A DNA stretch of 64,000 bases from CAJCJE01 sp963818685 (GTDB lineage Bacteria; Actinomycetota; Actinomycetes; Mycobacteriales; Pseudonocardiaceae). Shown piece by piece: positions 1 through 9,426 of this stretch. Positions within the stretch are counted from its first letter, which is position 1. Every line of letters begins with the position of its first letter. A program made the translations under genes and the position numbers. A model generated the notes under the pieces. The model was not told the origin of the DNA, did not search any database, and saw only the letters and a list, made by a program, of their open reading frames with translations. The DNA lies in the NCBI GenBank assembly GCA_963818685.1, contig CAWFTJ010000008.1, positions 1 to 64,000 on the forward strand. Reading direction: 5' to 3'.

Positions 1-660
1 CCACCTGATGCGCAACGAAGGCGGCCGCGGCGTCCTGCTGGGCGGTGTGCCCGGTGTCGACAACGGCAAGGTCGTCGTTCTCGGGGGCGGCGTCGCCGGT
101 GCGCACGCCGCCACCATCGCGCTGGGCATGCGCGCCGAGGTGACGATCATCGACCTGTCGCTGCCCACCCTGCGGCGCCTCGATCTGCAGTTCCATGGGG
201 CGGCCCGGACGGTCGCCTCCAACGCGTACAACATCGCGGCGGCGGTCCGGGATGCGGACCTGGTGATCGGGGCCGTGCTGATCCCGGGGGCCAAGGCCCC
301 GAAGCTGGTCACCAACGAACTCGTCAGCTCCATGGCAGGGGTCGTGCTGGTGGACTCGAAGCGACCAGGGGGTTGCTCGAGGACACCCCGCCGACCACGC
401 CGACGACCCGACCTTCCCGGTCCACGGCGCGGTATCTACTCGCGTGCCGACATGCCGCGCGCCGTCCCCCGCAGCTCGCTTTCGCGCTGACAACGCCACC
501 TTGCCTACCTGGGGCGGTGCCCGACACGGTGGCGGGCGGCCCTGTCCGCGGACCCCGCCCTGGCTCTCGGACTCACGACGCACGCCGGTCAGCTGACCAA
601 CGAACCGGTGGGCCAGGCGCACAAGATCTCGGCGGTGACCCAGCGTCGCTACTCGCCTGA
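1..660 (+). pseudogene. ald: alanine dehydrogenase, 5' end outside window, frameshifted
   Basis: This is the C-terminal part of an NAD-dependent alanine dehydrogenase (L-alanine to pyruvate and ammonia). Its start lies before the window. The Rossmann glycine motif GGGVAG (about 85-105), ALGM, and the stretch DLVIGAVLIPGAKAPKLV (about 260-310) are diagnostic of the family. After VVLVDSKR (about 360) the frame is lost. The family's GG, MPGAVPRTS-like and terminal THAGQLTNEPVGQAH segments (the last about 565-630) lie in different frames, so at least two or three indels separate it from a working gene. A hairpin terminator follows directly, so the 3' end of the locus is preserved. Either a pseudogene or a gene damaged by sequence errors; the family assignment is firm. 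Confidence 0.75.
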
Positions 661-679
661 CCGATCCCCGCTCAGGGAA

Positions 680-718
680 CTGCCGCCCACCGCTCTCGCG
701 GGTGGGCGGCAGTTTTCG
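680..718. terminator. bidirectional hairpin terminator
   Basis: A perfect 12-bp stem (CTGCCGCCCACC at 680-691 pairing with 701-712) with a 9-nt loop is followed by TTTT. It lies between the convergent ald and osmC relics and would serve both. Confidence 0.8.
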
Positions 719-728
719 TTCGGCCCGG

Positions 729-1212
729 TCAGGCCAGAGCGGCGTCCAGGGTGATGGTGACGGCAGCCAGGGCTTTGGAGATCGGGCATCCGGACTTGGC
801 GGCGTTGGCCGCCTCCTGGAAGGCACCCTCATCAAGCCCGTCGACCTGACCGCGCAGGGTCAGCTTGATGCCGGTGAGCCGAAAGCCGCGGCCGGATCCG
901 GGCCCAGGGTCACCGCGGCGTCGGTGATCAGGCTCTTCACCGTCCGCCACGGGTGGTCAACTCGTTGGACAGGGCCATCGAATAACAGGACGAGTGCGCG
1001 GCGGCCACCAGTTCTTCGGGGCTGGTGACCCCGCCCGCGTCGTCCGCGGCCCGCCGCGGAAAGGACACGTCGTAGCTGCCGACGCCGGAGCTGGACAGGG
1101 TGACCTTCCCCGATCCGTCCTGCAGGCCGCCGCTCCACTCGGTGCGGGCTGTACGGGTAGGAATCAGTTCTCCTTTCGCGCCGGCCCGGTGGGCGCCATC
1201 CATCACGTCCAT
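729..1212 (-). pseudogene. osmC: OsmC-type organic hydroperoxide reductase, frameshifted
   Basis: OsmC/Ohr proteins reduce organic hydroperoxides with two cysteines. The N-terminal half reads TARTEWSGGLQDGSGKV...VGSYDVSFPRRAADDAGG with the first redox cysteine in AAHSSCYSMALS. The middle (TVKSLITDAAVTLGPDP) is in a second frame. The C-terminal half (RLTGIKLTLRGQVDG, second cysteine in KSGCPISKALAAVT) is in a third. Two indels are therefore needed. The likely original start lies downstream of a clear AAAGGAG box, but the codon there (1162-1164 on the minus strand) is ATT instead of ATG; the nearest upstream ATG is at 1212. Both cysteines survive, so the decay is recent or reflects sequence errors. 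Confidence 0.75.
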
Positions 1213-1464
1213 TACGTCAGTGCGCTTGCCGGCGCCCGGGTTTTGACACCCGCGCCGTCGGTCATGGTCGACCCCTGCCCAGCCGTCGGGGCGCCCGGGG
1301 TCGGACGAGGCCGCTCCGGCCTCCGGCCGCCGACTCTGGACGGCCTTTTTCCGGTTTCTGGCCGACGAATCGGGGGCCGGCTGGCGGACCAGAAGCAGGC
1401 ACTTCTCTGTCCCGTAGGGGGATCAATGACCGGCACAGAACTGGCGGCACCCACCATGAGCGGT

Positions 1465-2197
1465 TCAGCTGTGTAGCGCTGTCCAGTCCGGGATGGTGTT
1501 CCCGGAGCCAAAGATTCGGTTGCAGACAGCGCCCAACGCCGTCGCGACCGCGGTTTCCTGCGTCGGGGTCAGCGTGATGCTGTGTCCACCGACGAGGAGT
1601 GCGGCAGCGGCGGGTACGTCATCGATGCTGGCCGAGACCGAGCAGGTGACGCCGTTGCCATCGGCAGTCGGGGCATAATCGTCCGCTTTGCGATACGCCC
1701 GTTCGCCGACACCGCTCAACGGCACCGCTCCTGGTTTGCCGTCCTCTGGGCCTCATAGCCGAATGTCGGATCCGATGACGGGAAGACGACGACTTCCACA
1801 GTCTGGTCTACGTCAGCGTTGTTGAAGTCGCACCGTTGACCGTTGTGGTCGGTGCCTGTCGGGGTCACGGTGGGGCCGGTCGCCTTATCGGTCATCAGGA
1901 ATTGCACGTCGGCCGGGGTGAGCTTGTCGCATCTCGCCACGGCTGTCTCGTGGCTGCTGGCCGCGGACAACGTGCCGTCGGCGCCCGCCATGGCCACGAT
2001 CGGGCGGACGCGGTGAGTGACTGCGTGGTTGCCGGAGCGGCGACCGTGGATGTGCTGGCGCCGGAGTTGCTCTGGGAGCAGCTACTGGTGGCCAGGCTGC
2101 ATGCGCAGATCAGCACCAATGACGTCGCGACCCGGGCGATGACAGCAAATCCACGGAAAGCTCCTCTGGCGGTACGAGTCGCGATGCACCGCAAGGA
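1465..2197 (-). pseudogene. secreted lipoprotein (DUF3558-like), frameshifted
   Basis: Three reading-frame segments join into one plausible lipoprotein. The first is a signal region, VATSLVLICACSLATSSC, ending in a lipobox-like cysteine, followed by a Ser/Thr-rich linker. The second, starting near 1990, reads ETAVARCDKLTPADVQFL...GQRCDFNN. The third, starting near 1725, reads RKADDYAPTADGNGVTCS and ends TAVATALGAVCNRIFG. The paired cysteines and the 'C-LTPADV' opening resemble actinobacterial DUF3558-type lipoproteins; that assignment is by resemblance only. At least two indels break it. A GAGGAG box lies near 2185-2190 but no in-frame start codon is well placed, so the start is approximate. 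Confidence 0.5.
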
Positions 2198-2245
2198 GTC
2201 CAGCTCGACGCATGCTACTGAGCCTCGGTGCGGGAATCCGGCCAA

Positions 2246-2801
2246 CGGCGAGTGACGTCAACGCAACCAGCCGGCCGCAACAGCTTGGTAATTCCTCGCA
2301 GATGGTCCACGCCGTTCGCGGTCTCCCTCCACAGCCGGTGCACTTGAATCGCGAAACGGTCGGCCACGCCGTGCCACCGCCCGAACGGAACCCAGCGTCC
2401 AACGGATGACATGTCCGCGCTGGAAAGAAACCGATCTCGGAACGCATGCGATACCCGGCGAACAAAAACCTTTTAGGGTTCGTCAACCCTCCCGCGGCCG
2501 GGACATTGACCGTCTACGACTTGAAAGGCAGACCCTATCCCAAGCCTGGGCACATTCCGTGGGCAGGCTGATCGTCCGGCTGACGAAATCCATTGGCCTG
2601 CTTTCCGAATCAGCATCCCGGGGCAGGCCCCGGAATGGCGCTGCCGGGGCTCGCCGGCAGGAGTCGTCCAGCCGCAAGCCGTGTCGTTTTTGGGCGCGCC
2701 ACCTACCAACACGGCGTTCGCACACCTCACCGCGGCCCGACGGACCAGGTAGTGTCCTCGATTACCAGTGTTGTCGTGAACGACGACCTCTCGACTGGGA
2801 A
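2246..2801. other. no recognisable gene
   Basis: Only short, mutually overlapping frames with no family motif or good ribosome binding site are present. I see no RNA gene or clear repeat here. Given the broken genes on both sides, this may be further decayed coding sequence. Confidence 0.5.
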
Positions 2802-4275
2802 TTGAGTGCCTTGGGCCGCTTCGACGACGTGTTGGGTGACCAACTCGATGAGCTGGTGCGTCGCCATCACCGTCGCCGGTTGGCGCGTAACGGCCACGCG
2901 ATCCTGGAGCCGACGGGAACGAGCAGCACAGCCTGTGGTCAACGGACGGCGGCCCGGTGCGGGCGGGTAACACGGTCGATGTTCTCGTCGACGGCCGCGA
3001 GGCGTTGGCCGAGATGGCCCTAGCCATCCGCGATGCCCGCTCCCACATCCATGTGTCCGGATGGCATCTGGAACCCTCCTTCCGACTCGAGCGCCATCCG
3101 GACGCCGCGACCGTCCAGGCCCTGCTGGCCGAGCGGGCCGAAAGCGTGGACGTCCGGGTCCTACTGTGGGCCGGCCCTCCGGTACCGGTTTTCCGCCCGA
3201 CCCGCTAGGCGATGAACCGGGTCCGCGATCAGCTCCAAGCCGGCCCCGCGTGCATGCGCGCTCGATGCCCGGGAACGCACGTTGCACTGCCACCACGAGA
3301 AGACGATCGTCGATCGACGAGAAATCGCCTTGTCGGCGGCATCGACCTGTCGGATCTGGCCGGCGACCGCTGGGACCGAATCGACATCCCGTCCGCAGCC
3401 TCGACCGGCTGGCACAACGTCGCCACCCGCCTGACGGGGCCCGTGGTCACCGATGTGGCGCACACTTCCGGGCCGCTGGAGCGAGGTCGCCGGCGACCGG
3501 CACCTCCCCCAGACAGTGCCCCAACCCGCCGGCGACATCAACTCCAGATCCTCCGAACCATCCCGGACACACCTACAAGTTTCGCCCGCCGAGGCGAATT
3601 CACGATCCTGGACGCCTATTTGCGCGCGTTCGGCTCCGCCCAGCAATTCGTCTACCTGGAGAACCAATTCCTCTGGTCCACCGAGATCGCGGACGTCCTG
3701 ATGGACAAACTTCGCCGGCCGCCCAGCGCGGATTTTCGAATGGTGGTGGTGCTGCCCGCCAGGCCGAGCAACGGGGCTGATACCACCGCGGTCAACTCGG
3801 GCGGCTCCTGGAGCGACAACGGCCGGCGACTCTGGCCGCGACGGTGCGATCGCCCAAGCCGGCACCAGTGGGCCGATCTATGTGCATGCCAAGGTCGGCA
3901 TCGTCGATGACCGTTGGCTGACCGTCGGGTCGGCCAACCTCAATGAGCACTCGCTGTTCAACGACACCGAGGTCAACGTGCTCAGCCTGGACCAGGAGCT
4001 GGCCCGAGAACCCGACTCCGGCTCTGGTCGAGCACCTCGAGCGCCCGGAGGCCGAACTCGACGGTCCCCCGGCCGTGGTGATCGACCGGGATTGGAAACC
4101 GCTCGTCGGCGACACCGACCCTCGAGAGCCGGCACCGGCCGTGGAACCGGGCCCCACCACCCGGGTGGTCCGGCTACCGGCGATCTCGCGCCGCGCCGAA
4201 CGGCTGCTCGGTCCCATGCGGGGGCTACTCGTCGACGGGTCAACTTCCCGACCGTTCCTCCCAGATGGGCAGTGA
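2802..4275 (+). pseudogene. phospholipase D / cardiolipin synthase-like protein, frameshifted
   Basis: Pieces of one PLD-superfamily enzyme follow each other in order but in changing frames. They are an N-terminal DQLDELVRRHHRRRLARNG, then VDVLVDGREALAEMALAIRDARSHIHVSGWHLEP (2970-3080), a first HKD-like element reading HHEKTIVDR (about 3290), GGIDLSDLAGDRWDR, EFTILDAYLRAFGSAQQFVYLENQFLWSTE (about 3595-3680), and a second HKD motif HAKVGIVDD followed by LTVGSANLNEHS (about 3885-3950). Members hydrolyse or exchange phospholipid head groups at the membrane. At least four indels separate the blocks, and the first HKD box no longer keeps its Asp in register. A TTG at 2802 is a possible original start. 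The family is clear; the gene cannot make the full enzyme as written. Confidence 0.7.
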
Positions 4276-4368
4276 ACGGTACTTCGCGGACCGATCCATC
4301 GCGCTCGGGGTCGGGCGAGGCGGATTCCCGGGATCGGGGCACGCAGTGGCTCAACGGCACCACCAGAG

Positions 4369-4596
4369 TCAGGAAAGCCCTCCCAGCAGGCCGCCCAAAC
4401 CACCCTGCTGGCCACCACCTCCACCACCGGTCAGTTTGGCAATCAGGTCGGCCGGGTTGATCCCGAACTTACCGAGCAGGCCGGCGTGCTGGTCGGTGTC
4501 CACCTTGTCCGGCAGCTCCTGAGCAGCCTGGTCCGCCTGGTCGTGCTGGCCGTTGCCGTGCAAGAACTGAAGAATCATGTCTTTGTCGAACGTCAT
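4369..4596 (-). CDS. small conserved-looking protein with Gly-rich tail
   Basis: A 75-residue protein starting MTFDKDMILQFLHGNGQ and ending in glycine-rich GGGGGGQQGGLGGLLGG. I do not recognise a named family. The body (QELPDKVDTDQHAGLLGKFGINPADLIAKL) looks like a compact helical domain followed by a flexible tail. The start at 4596 was preferred to an upstream ATG at 4704 because a strong GAAGGAGA box precedes it by 6-7 bases. It is intact although its neighbours are broken. No signal peptide or membrane segment is seen, so it is probably cytoplasmic. Confidence 0.6.
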   Translation of the reverse strand: MTFDKDMILQFLHGNGQHDQADQAAQELPDKVDTDQHAGLLGKFGINPADLIAKLTGGGGGGQQGGLGGLLGGLS

Positions 4597-4943
4597 AACT
4601 GGTCTCCTTCGAAGGCGTGGAACGAAATCCGGGCCGGTCGTTTGCCCGAGGCCCGATAGTTGGCCGGCGCCTACAGCGGGCCCGCCCGACTTCGGGGTAC
4701 CCATTTTTCGGCTTCATCCCCGCCTTCGGCGGCAATTTTCGGGTCAGGCCCGACAGCGGTCCCAGCCGCGCCGTAAACGACATACCGAGTGTCAGGTCAC
4801 GCCAACGCAAGTGACCCAGCCACCGAAGATCGCCGAGACGAGGAGACCAGGACGCTGACTTCCCTGGTCGATCCAGATCCGGCTGGTCAGCAGGATGTTC
4901 TACTTGGCGCCGGGCCGCCCGGCCCCGCCGATGCCCAAGGGAA

Positions 4944-5381
4944 GTGATGGAGCTGTCAGTGATCGCTGAAGATGAATCGACCGAACAGCCGCTGCGCGGC
5001 CATCGGACCGGTGCCAGTGGCGTCGTGCACCGGATCGACCGGTTGGCCTCGCATCCTGCGGTTGCGGTCACGGTCCTGGCCGCCGACCTGTGCTGGGTGG
5101 CGTTCAGTGTTGCTGTCGACTTCTCGAGTCGGTGGGAGACGATCTTCCAGACTCTGGTCGCCGCACTGACCCTGTGCATGGTCTTCGTGATTCAGCACAC
5201 CCAAGCGCGCGAGCAGCGAGCGACCCAGCGGAAGCTCGACGAGATTCTGCATGCCTTGCCCCGCGCGTCGAACGCGTTGATCGCATTCGAGGAGGCGTCG
5301 GACGCTGAGCTCGACACCGTGCACGAGGCGCACCGGCGGCTCAGACATGACGCCGCAGGGGTCGAGGTGCCACCCGCGTAG
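4944..5381 (+). CDS. low-affinity iron permease family membrane protein
   Basis: A 145-residue protein with two hydrophobic helices (about residues 38-58 and 68-88) followed by the signature QHTQAREQRATQRKLDEIL and then EEASDAELDTVHEAHRRLR. This matches the small bacterial proteins grouped with low-affinity Fe permeases (PF04120 type); a real iron transport role is unproven for most of them. The start is either GTG 4944 or the adjacent ATG 4947; an AAGGGA box at 4937-4942 fits the ATG better. It stands alone, flanked by opposite-strand genes. Confidence 0.75.
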   Translation: MMELSVIAEDESTEQPLRGHRTGASGVVHRIDRLASHPAVAVTVLAADLCWVAFSVAVDFSSRWETIFQTLVAALTLCMVFVIQHTQAREQRATQRKLDEILHALPRASNALIAFEEASDAELDTVHEAHRRLRHDAAGVEVPPA

Positions 5382-5458
5382 TCGGCGCGAAGAAGCCGGC
5401 CCGGACACATCCGCCGACGAACGTCGACCTGCCGCTCAGCGCGCCCAGCTCCTACACC

Positions 5459-6352
5459 TCATCGGCCGCTCGCCTCGACCGCGCCGATGGCGCCGGCCAG
5501 CTGCTCGGCCGTCAAGCCGAAATCCTGCGCGATGCCCCGGAAAGCAGCGGATTCCGGGTCGAGGCCGCCGCCGTTCTGCAGGGTGACCAGCCGGCCGGCC
5601 AATTCGGTCGCCTTGGCCCGGCTGAGGTGCAGCGCCGTGGCCAGCGCACCGATCCCCTGGGTACTGGTGAGCAGATTCTGTTCGGCATGCTGCCCAGTGC
5701 CCTTGACCGCCGCGGCGGCCGATTTCGCGGATAAGCCGGCGGCGTCGCGCGGCTGGGCCGATGTGTTGGCGGCGCTGGCCCCGGCGGCAGCCTTCTTGAT
5801 CTCGTCGACGGCCACAGCCAGCCGGTCCGGCGTCACCCCGGCCCCGGCGGCGATCCGGGAGAATTGTGCTGAGGCTGCGTCGATCGAGCCGTTCTTGGCC
5901 AGCGCGTCGAGCTGGGTGGTGACCACATTGGCCCTGTCCAGGCTCAAACCGAGCATCTGCGCGAGCTGTTTGCTGAATTGGGCATCGGACAGACCGACGG
6001 CGGCGCTGCCGGCGGGCACGTGGACAGCCGGGGACGTGCTGGCGGGAGCTCGGGTGCTCGTCGTGGTCGCGGCACCCGCCGCCGCTTGAGTCGAGGCGGC
6101 CGGCTCATGGTGGTTGGACACGATCAGTGCAGAGGCGGTGACAACGACCGCCACCGCAGCGGCAGCCAGACCGCCGGACACGGCTCGCCGAGTCCGGGTC
6201 GAACCCAGCAAGTGATGATCATTGGTCAATTCGATACCGCCCGCGCTTTTGACTGCCTGCAGAGCGTGCAGACGGGCCAGATGCATTTGACGGATTTCCG
6301 GCGACAGTTCGACGGGTTCGATCTTGGCGAGCACATCGTCGAGTTCGATCAT
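5459..6352 (-). CDS. putative membrane-anchored anti-sigma factor
   Basis: A 297-residue protein. Residues 1-55 are a soluble N-terminal part (DDVLAKIEPVELSPEIRQM), residues 57-79 a single membrane helix, then a Thr/Ala/Ser-rich linker and a large Ala-rich outer domain with two similar blocks (GLSDAQFSKQLAQMLGLS and GALATALHLSRAKATELAG). The start at 6352 has an AGGACCTGAGGAA leader. It begins just downstream of an ECF sigma relic on the same strand. That arrangement, with a short cytoplasmic part and one TM, is typical of anti-sigma factors; no zinc-binding HXXXCXXC motif is seen, so this role rests on context. Its likely partner is broken. Confidence 0.6.
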   Translation of the reverse strand: MIELDDVLAKIEPVELSPEIRQMHLARLHALQAVKSAGGIELTNDHHLLGSTRTRRAVSGGLAAAAVAVVVTASALIVSNHHEPAASTQAAAGAATTTSTRAPASTSPAVHVPAGSAAVGLSDAQFSKQLAQMLGLSLDRANVVTTQLDALAKNGSIDAASAQFSRIAAGAGVTPDRLAVAVDEIKKAAAGASAANTSAQPRDAAGLSAKSAAAAVKGTGQHAEQNLLTSTQGIGALATALHLSRAKATELAGRLVTLQNGGGLDPESAAFRGIAQDFGLTAEQLAGAIGAVEASGR

Positions 6353-6356
6353 TTCC

Positions 6357-6952
6357 TCAGGTCCTTTCGGCAATTCTGGTCGGTAGGGACGATTCGAGCG
6401 CCGCGAGATGACGACGCGCCCGAGAAAGCGCCCGGGAAGAGACGAGAGCGAACGGTTCCCGGTCGGCTGCCGGTGATTCCGGCCACGACCGTGGGCGGAA
6501 GCCCTGCAAGACACAAAGTTGGATCACGTCCTGATCGTCCGGGCCAGTTTCCGCAGAATGCCGTTCAACAAGGCGACGTAATGACGGTCCTCCGACTGTT
6601 CTGCGCATTCCTCGGCGATATCCGGTACATCGGCATACCGGCCGGCGAGTCGGCGGGCCAGTCGGTCGGATGCGGAACGGGCGGAGTGGTACCGGCGCAG
6701 CAGGTTGTTCGCCACCCCGAACAGCCACGGCCGCAGCCCGGCGTCCGGGAACACGGTGACCGGGCCGCGGGCGCAGGGCGGTCGAGAACACCTCGGCGGT
6801 GATGTCTTCGGCGTCGGATCGGGACAGGAGCCGCTGATAGCAGTGGTTGAAGATGGCCGGAGCATCCGCTCGTAGAGCAGGGTCAGTGCCCCCGGATCAC
6901 CAGCGAGGACCTTGTTCCAGAGCTCGTCGTCGGAAGGCGAAGCGGCCATCAT
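6357..6952 (-). pseudogene. ECF-type sigma factor, frameshifted
   Basis: Opens with DDELWNKVLAGDPGALTLLYER, typical of sigma region 2 of ECF factors. Later come LRPWLFGVANNLLRRYH (region 2.4), then RYADVPDIAEECAEQSEDRHYVALLNGILRKL, and in another frame DQDVIQLCVLQGF and SRARRHLAALESS from region 4. Region 2.2-2.3 is scrambled by indels, and so is the region 4 helix-turn-helix. At least three frameshifts are needed to restore it. It lies directly upstream of the anti-sigma-like gene, giving a classic sigma/anti-sigma pair with a dead sigma. Confidence 0.65.
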
Positions 6953-6958
6953 GCACCA

Positions 6959-7360
6959 TCATCCGAGTAACGCAGTCAGCGTTGCAGGTGGGCGCAAAGA
7001 ATTCTTGGACTCCGTACGTACTACCTCACCGGTTGGCCAATCGCACCCCAATCGAGGTGGACGATCTGGCCACACCACCCTCCCGCCATGAACCATCTCC
7101 CCGGCGTGGGCAGCGATCACTCGGGCAGCTTGAGGGTCCAGCTCTCGGGTCTCGGGGACGACGGGCACTGACCCGGAACCCGACATGGAACTCGTTCGCC
7201 GTTCGACGGAGCGGCGTTGAAGATTGAAAATGGGCGTCGACTTCATGCCCTCGGCACGAAGCTCCCCGTCTACCCGCGAAGACCATCGGTAGAACAGGGT
7301 CCAGATCACGCCGATGACTGCGACCACGATGACCACCGCGACCCAGATCATGTCACCCAA
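6959..7360 (-). CDS. small membrane protein of unknown function
   Basis: A 133-residue frame starting MGDMIWVAVVIVVAVIGVI, one N-terminal membrane helix followed by a polar tail (YRWSSRVDGELRAEG). The first part is convincing as an integral membrane leader. The tail after residue 60 has an odd composition and may be frameshifted like neighbouring genes. I do not recognise a family. It ends 7 bases before the sigma relic on the same strand and may have been cotranscribed with it. Confidence 0.4.
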   Translation of the reverse strand: MGDMIWVAVVIVVAVIGVIWTLFYRWSSRVDGELRAEGMKSTPIFNLQRRSVERRTSSMSGSGSVPVVPETRELDPQAARVIAAHAGEMVHGGRVVWPDRPPRLGCDWPTGEVVRTESKNSLRPPATLTALLG

Positions 7361-7613
7361 GCTATCTCGGCGCGGGTCACCGTGTCGGCCGGAGGTGCTC
7401 CGATGTCGGCGGCTTCCAGTCCTCGTGACACGACTTCCTCCCGGCCATCGGCGTCAACGTCCTCATCGTGGGGCAACCCGTGCGGCGGGCACATCTCCCG
7501 CCTTGCCGAGCAGCGGTGCGCGACGGCCGGGTGACGAAGAAGCAACCGAGGAGTAGGGCGCCGTCCGCCGCGCTGCGAGCCTGGGACCCGGGGATCCGAG
7601 AGGAGCAGGACGA

Positions 7614-8285
7614 GTGGACGACGCACCGAACCGGGCGGCAGCCGTCCCCTCGGGCGACGAGCACGCGTTCGGCAGGCTGCTCGAACGGCACCGCCACGAG
7701 CTGCGCGTCCACTGCCACCGGCTGCTCGGCTCGTATGACGAGGCCGAGGACGTGGTGCAGGAGACGTTCCTCCGGGCGTGGCACAAGCGGGATCAGTTCG
7801 CGGGGCGCGCGACGTTCCGCGCCTGGCTGTACCGGATCGCCACCAACTGCTGCTTCGACCACCTCTCCCGCCAGCCGGAGATCGGCACGCTCGACGCCGG
7901 CTCCGACCAAGTGCCGGAGCCCAGCACGCCGGGCGCGGACGCCGCTGTCATCACTCGGGAGACGCTTGAGCTGGCGTTCCTCACCGCCCTCCAGCACCTG
8001 CCGCCCAAGCAGTGCGCGGTGCTCGTCCTGCGTGACGTCCTCGGCTGGTCGGCCAAGGAGTGTGCGGACGTGCTCGCGATCAGCCTCGCCTCGGCCAACA
8101 GCGCGCTGCAGCGGGCGCGCTCGACGATGAAGCGGCACCTGCCGGGCACGCGCAGCGAGTGGGCACCCTCGGCCGGCCCGACCGGAGCCGAGCGAGCCCT
8201 GCTGCGCCGGTACATGACCGCGGTCGAGAAGTCCGATGTGGACTTCGTCACGGAGCTGCTCGGCCCCGACCGCCGGGCGGCGTGA
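7614..8285 (+). CDS. ECF sigma factor, C-terminal domain missing
   Basis: Residues 1-180 carry intact sigma regions: region 2 (RHELRVHCHRLLGSYDEAED, then VQETFLRAW and RAWLYRIATNCCFDHL) and region 4 (ALQHLPPKQCAVLVLRDVLGWSAKECADVL). This matches the SigX5/SigG-like ECF class that normally has about 320-340 residues, with a C-terminal SnoaL/NTF2-like domain. Here the protein has 223 residues: the linker and first helix of that domain (ERALLRRYMTAVEKSDVDFVTELLG) are present, then the frame ends 50 bases before the sugar gene of the biosynthetic cluster. GTG 7614 has a GAGGAGCAGGA leader. The DNA-binding parts are complete, but in this class the lost domain is thought to tune activity, so the product may be deregulated or dead. 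Confidence 0.75.
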   Translation: MDDAPNRAAAVPSGDEHAFGRLLERHRHELRVHCHRLLGSYDEAEDVVQETFLRAWHKRDQFAGRATFRAWLYRIATNCCFDHLSRQPEIGTLDAGSDQVPEPSTPGADAAVITRETLELAFLTALQHLPPKQCAVLVLRDVLGWSAKECADVLAISLASANSALQRARSTMKRHLPGTRSEWAPSAGPTGAERALLRRYMTAVEKSDVDFVTELLGPDRRAA

Positions 8286-8334
8286 CGCACGGGAAGAGAC
8301 GCGCCCGCCCCCGCGAGTGTGGAACCGTGCCGGC

Positions 8335-9333
8335 ATGCGACGGATGCTGATCACGGGCGGAGCGGGGTTCATCGGGGCGAACTTCGTGCTGGACACGATC
8401 GAACGGTGGCCGGACACCGAACTGACCGTGCTGGACGCGCTGACCTACGCGGGCAACCGGGACAGTCTCGACCCGGTCGGCGACCGGATCCGGTTCGTGC
8501 ACGGCGACATCTGCGACGCCGAGCTCGTTGACCGGCTGGTCGCCGCCTGCGACACCGTGGTCCACTTCGCTGCGGAGTCCCATGTGGACAACTCGCTGCA
8601 CGAACCGGCGCCGTTCGTCCGGACCAACATCCTGGGCACCTTCACCATCCTGGAAGCCGTCCGCGAGCACGAGCGGCGGCTGCACCACATCTCCACCGAC
8701 GAGGTGTTCGGCGACCTGCCGCTCGACGCGGTCGAGCAGTTCACCGAGGAGACCGCCTACGACCCGTCGAGCCCGTACTCCGCGAGCAAGGCGAGCTCGG
8801 ACATGCTGGTCCGGGCGTGGGTCCGCTCCTACGGCGTCGCCGCGACCTTGTCCAACTGCGCCAACAACTACGGCCCGTACCAGCACGTCGAGAAGTTCAT
8901 CCCGCGGCAGGTGACGAACCTGCTCACCGGCGCCCGGCCGAAGCTCTACGGCGCCGGCGCCAACGTTCGAGAGTGGACGCACGTGGCCGACCACAACGAC
9001 GCCGTGCACCGGATCGTCGACGGCGGGCGGATCGGGCACACGTACCTCATCGGGTCGGGGGACGAGCGCAGCAACAAGGAGATCATCGAGCTGATCCTTG
9101 AGCTTTCGGGTCTTCCTGCGGACGCCTACGATCACGTCGCCGACCGGCCCGGCCATGACCTGCGGTATTCCAACGATTCCACCAAGGTGCGCACAGAACT
9201 GGGCTGGGAACCGCGTTACGCCGATTTCCGCGCGGGCCTGACCGCCACCATGGACTGGTACCGGGAAAACGCGTGGTGGTGGAAGCCGAGGAAGGCGGAC
9301 ACCGAAGCCAGGTACGGGGTTCTGGGCCGGTAG
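8335..9333 (+). CDS. rfbB: dTDP-glucose 4,6-dehydratase
   Basis: Converts dTDP-D-glucose to dTDP-4-keto-6-deoxy-D-glucose, the entry step to deoxysugars. The 332-residue extended short-chain dehydrogenase fold is complete. NAD-binding GGAGFIG is at residues 8-14, the catalytic TDE at 121-123, and the YxxxK pair at Tyr148/Lys152, followed by NNYGPYQ. ATG 8335 was chosen because the Rossmann strand (RRMLITGG) begins right after it. It is the first gene of the cluster. No glucose-1-phosphate thymidylyltransferase, 2,3-dehydratase, epimerase or sugar aminotransferase is seen in the window, so those steps must be borrowed from elsewhere or are not used. Confidence 0.92.
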   Translation: MRRMLITGGAGFIGANFVLDTIERWPDTELTVLDALTYAGNRDSLDPVGDRIRFVHGDICDAELVDRLVAACDTVVHFAAESHVDNSLHEPAPFVRTNILGTFTILEAVREHERRLHHISTDEVFGDLPLDAVEQFTEETAYDPSSPYSASKASSDMLVRAWVRSYGVAATLSNCANNYGPYQHVEKFIPRQVTNLLTGARPKLYGAGANVREWTHVADHNDAVHRIVDGGRIGHTYLIGSGDERSNKEIIELILELSGLPADAYDHVADRPGHDLRYSNDSTKVRTELGWEPRYADFRAGLTATMDWYRENAWWWKPRKADTEARYGVLGR

Positions 9334-9426
9334 GGGCAGCTCGCAATCGCGGAGACGCTCCCGATTTGTCGGGCGCCGTACGTTTGTCAACCAGAGCATC
9401 ATACGGCTAGCCCGAAGGAGTAGGTC

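Noticed and set aside
3161..3865. Minus-strand frame opposite the phospholipase D relic
   Set aside because: The plus strand carries recognisable PLD motifs in every part; the minus frame has none.
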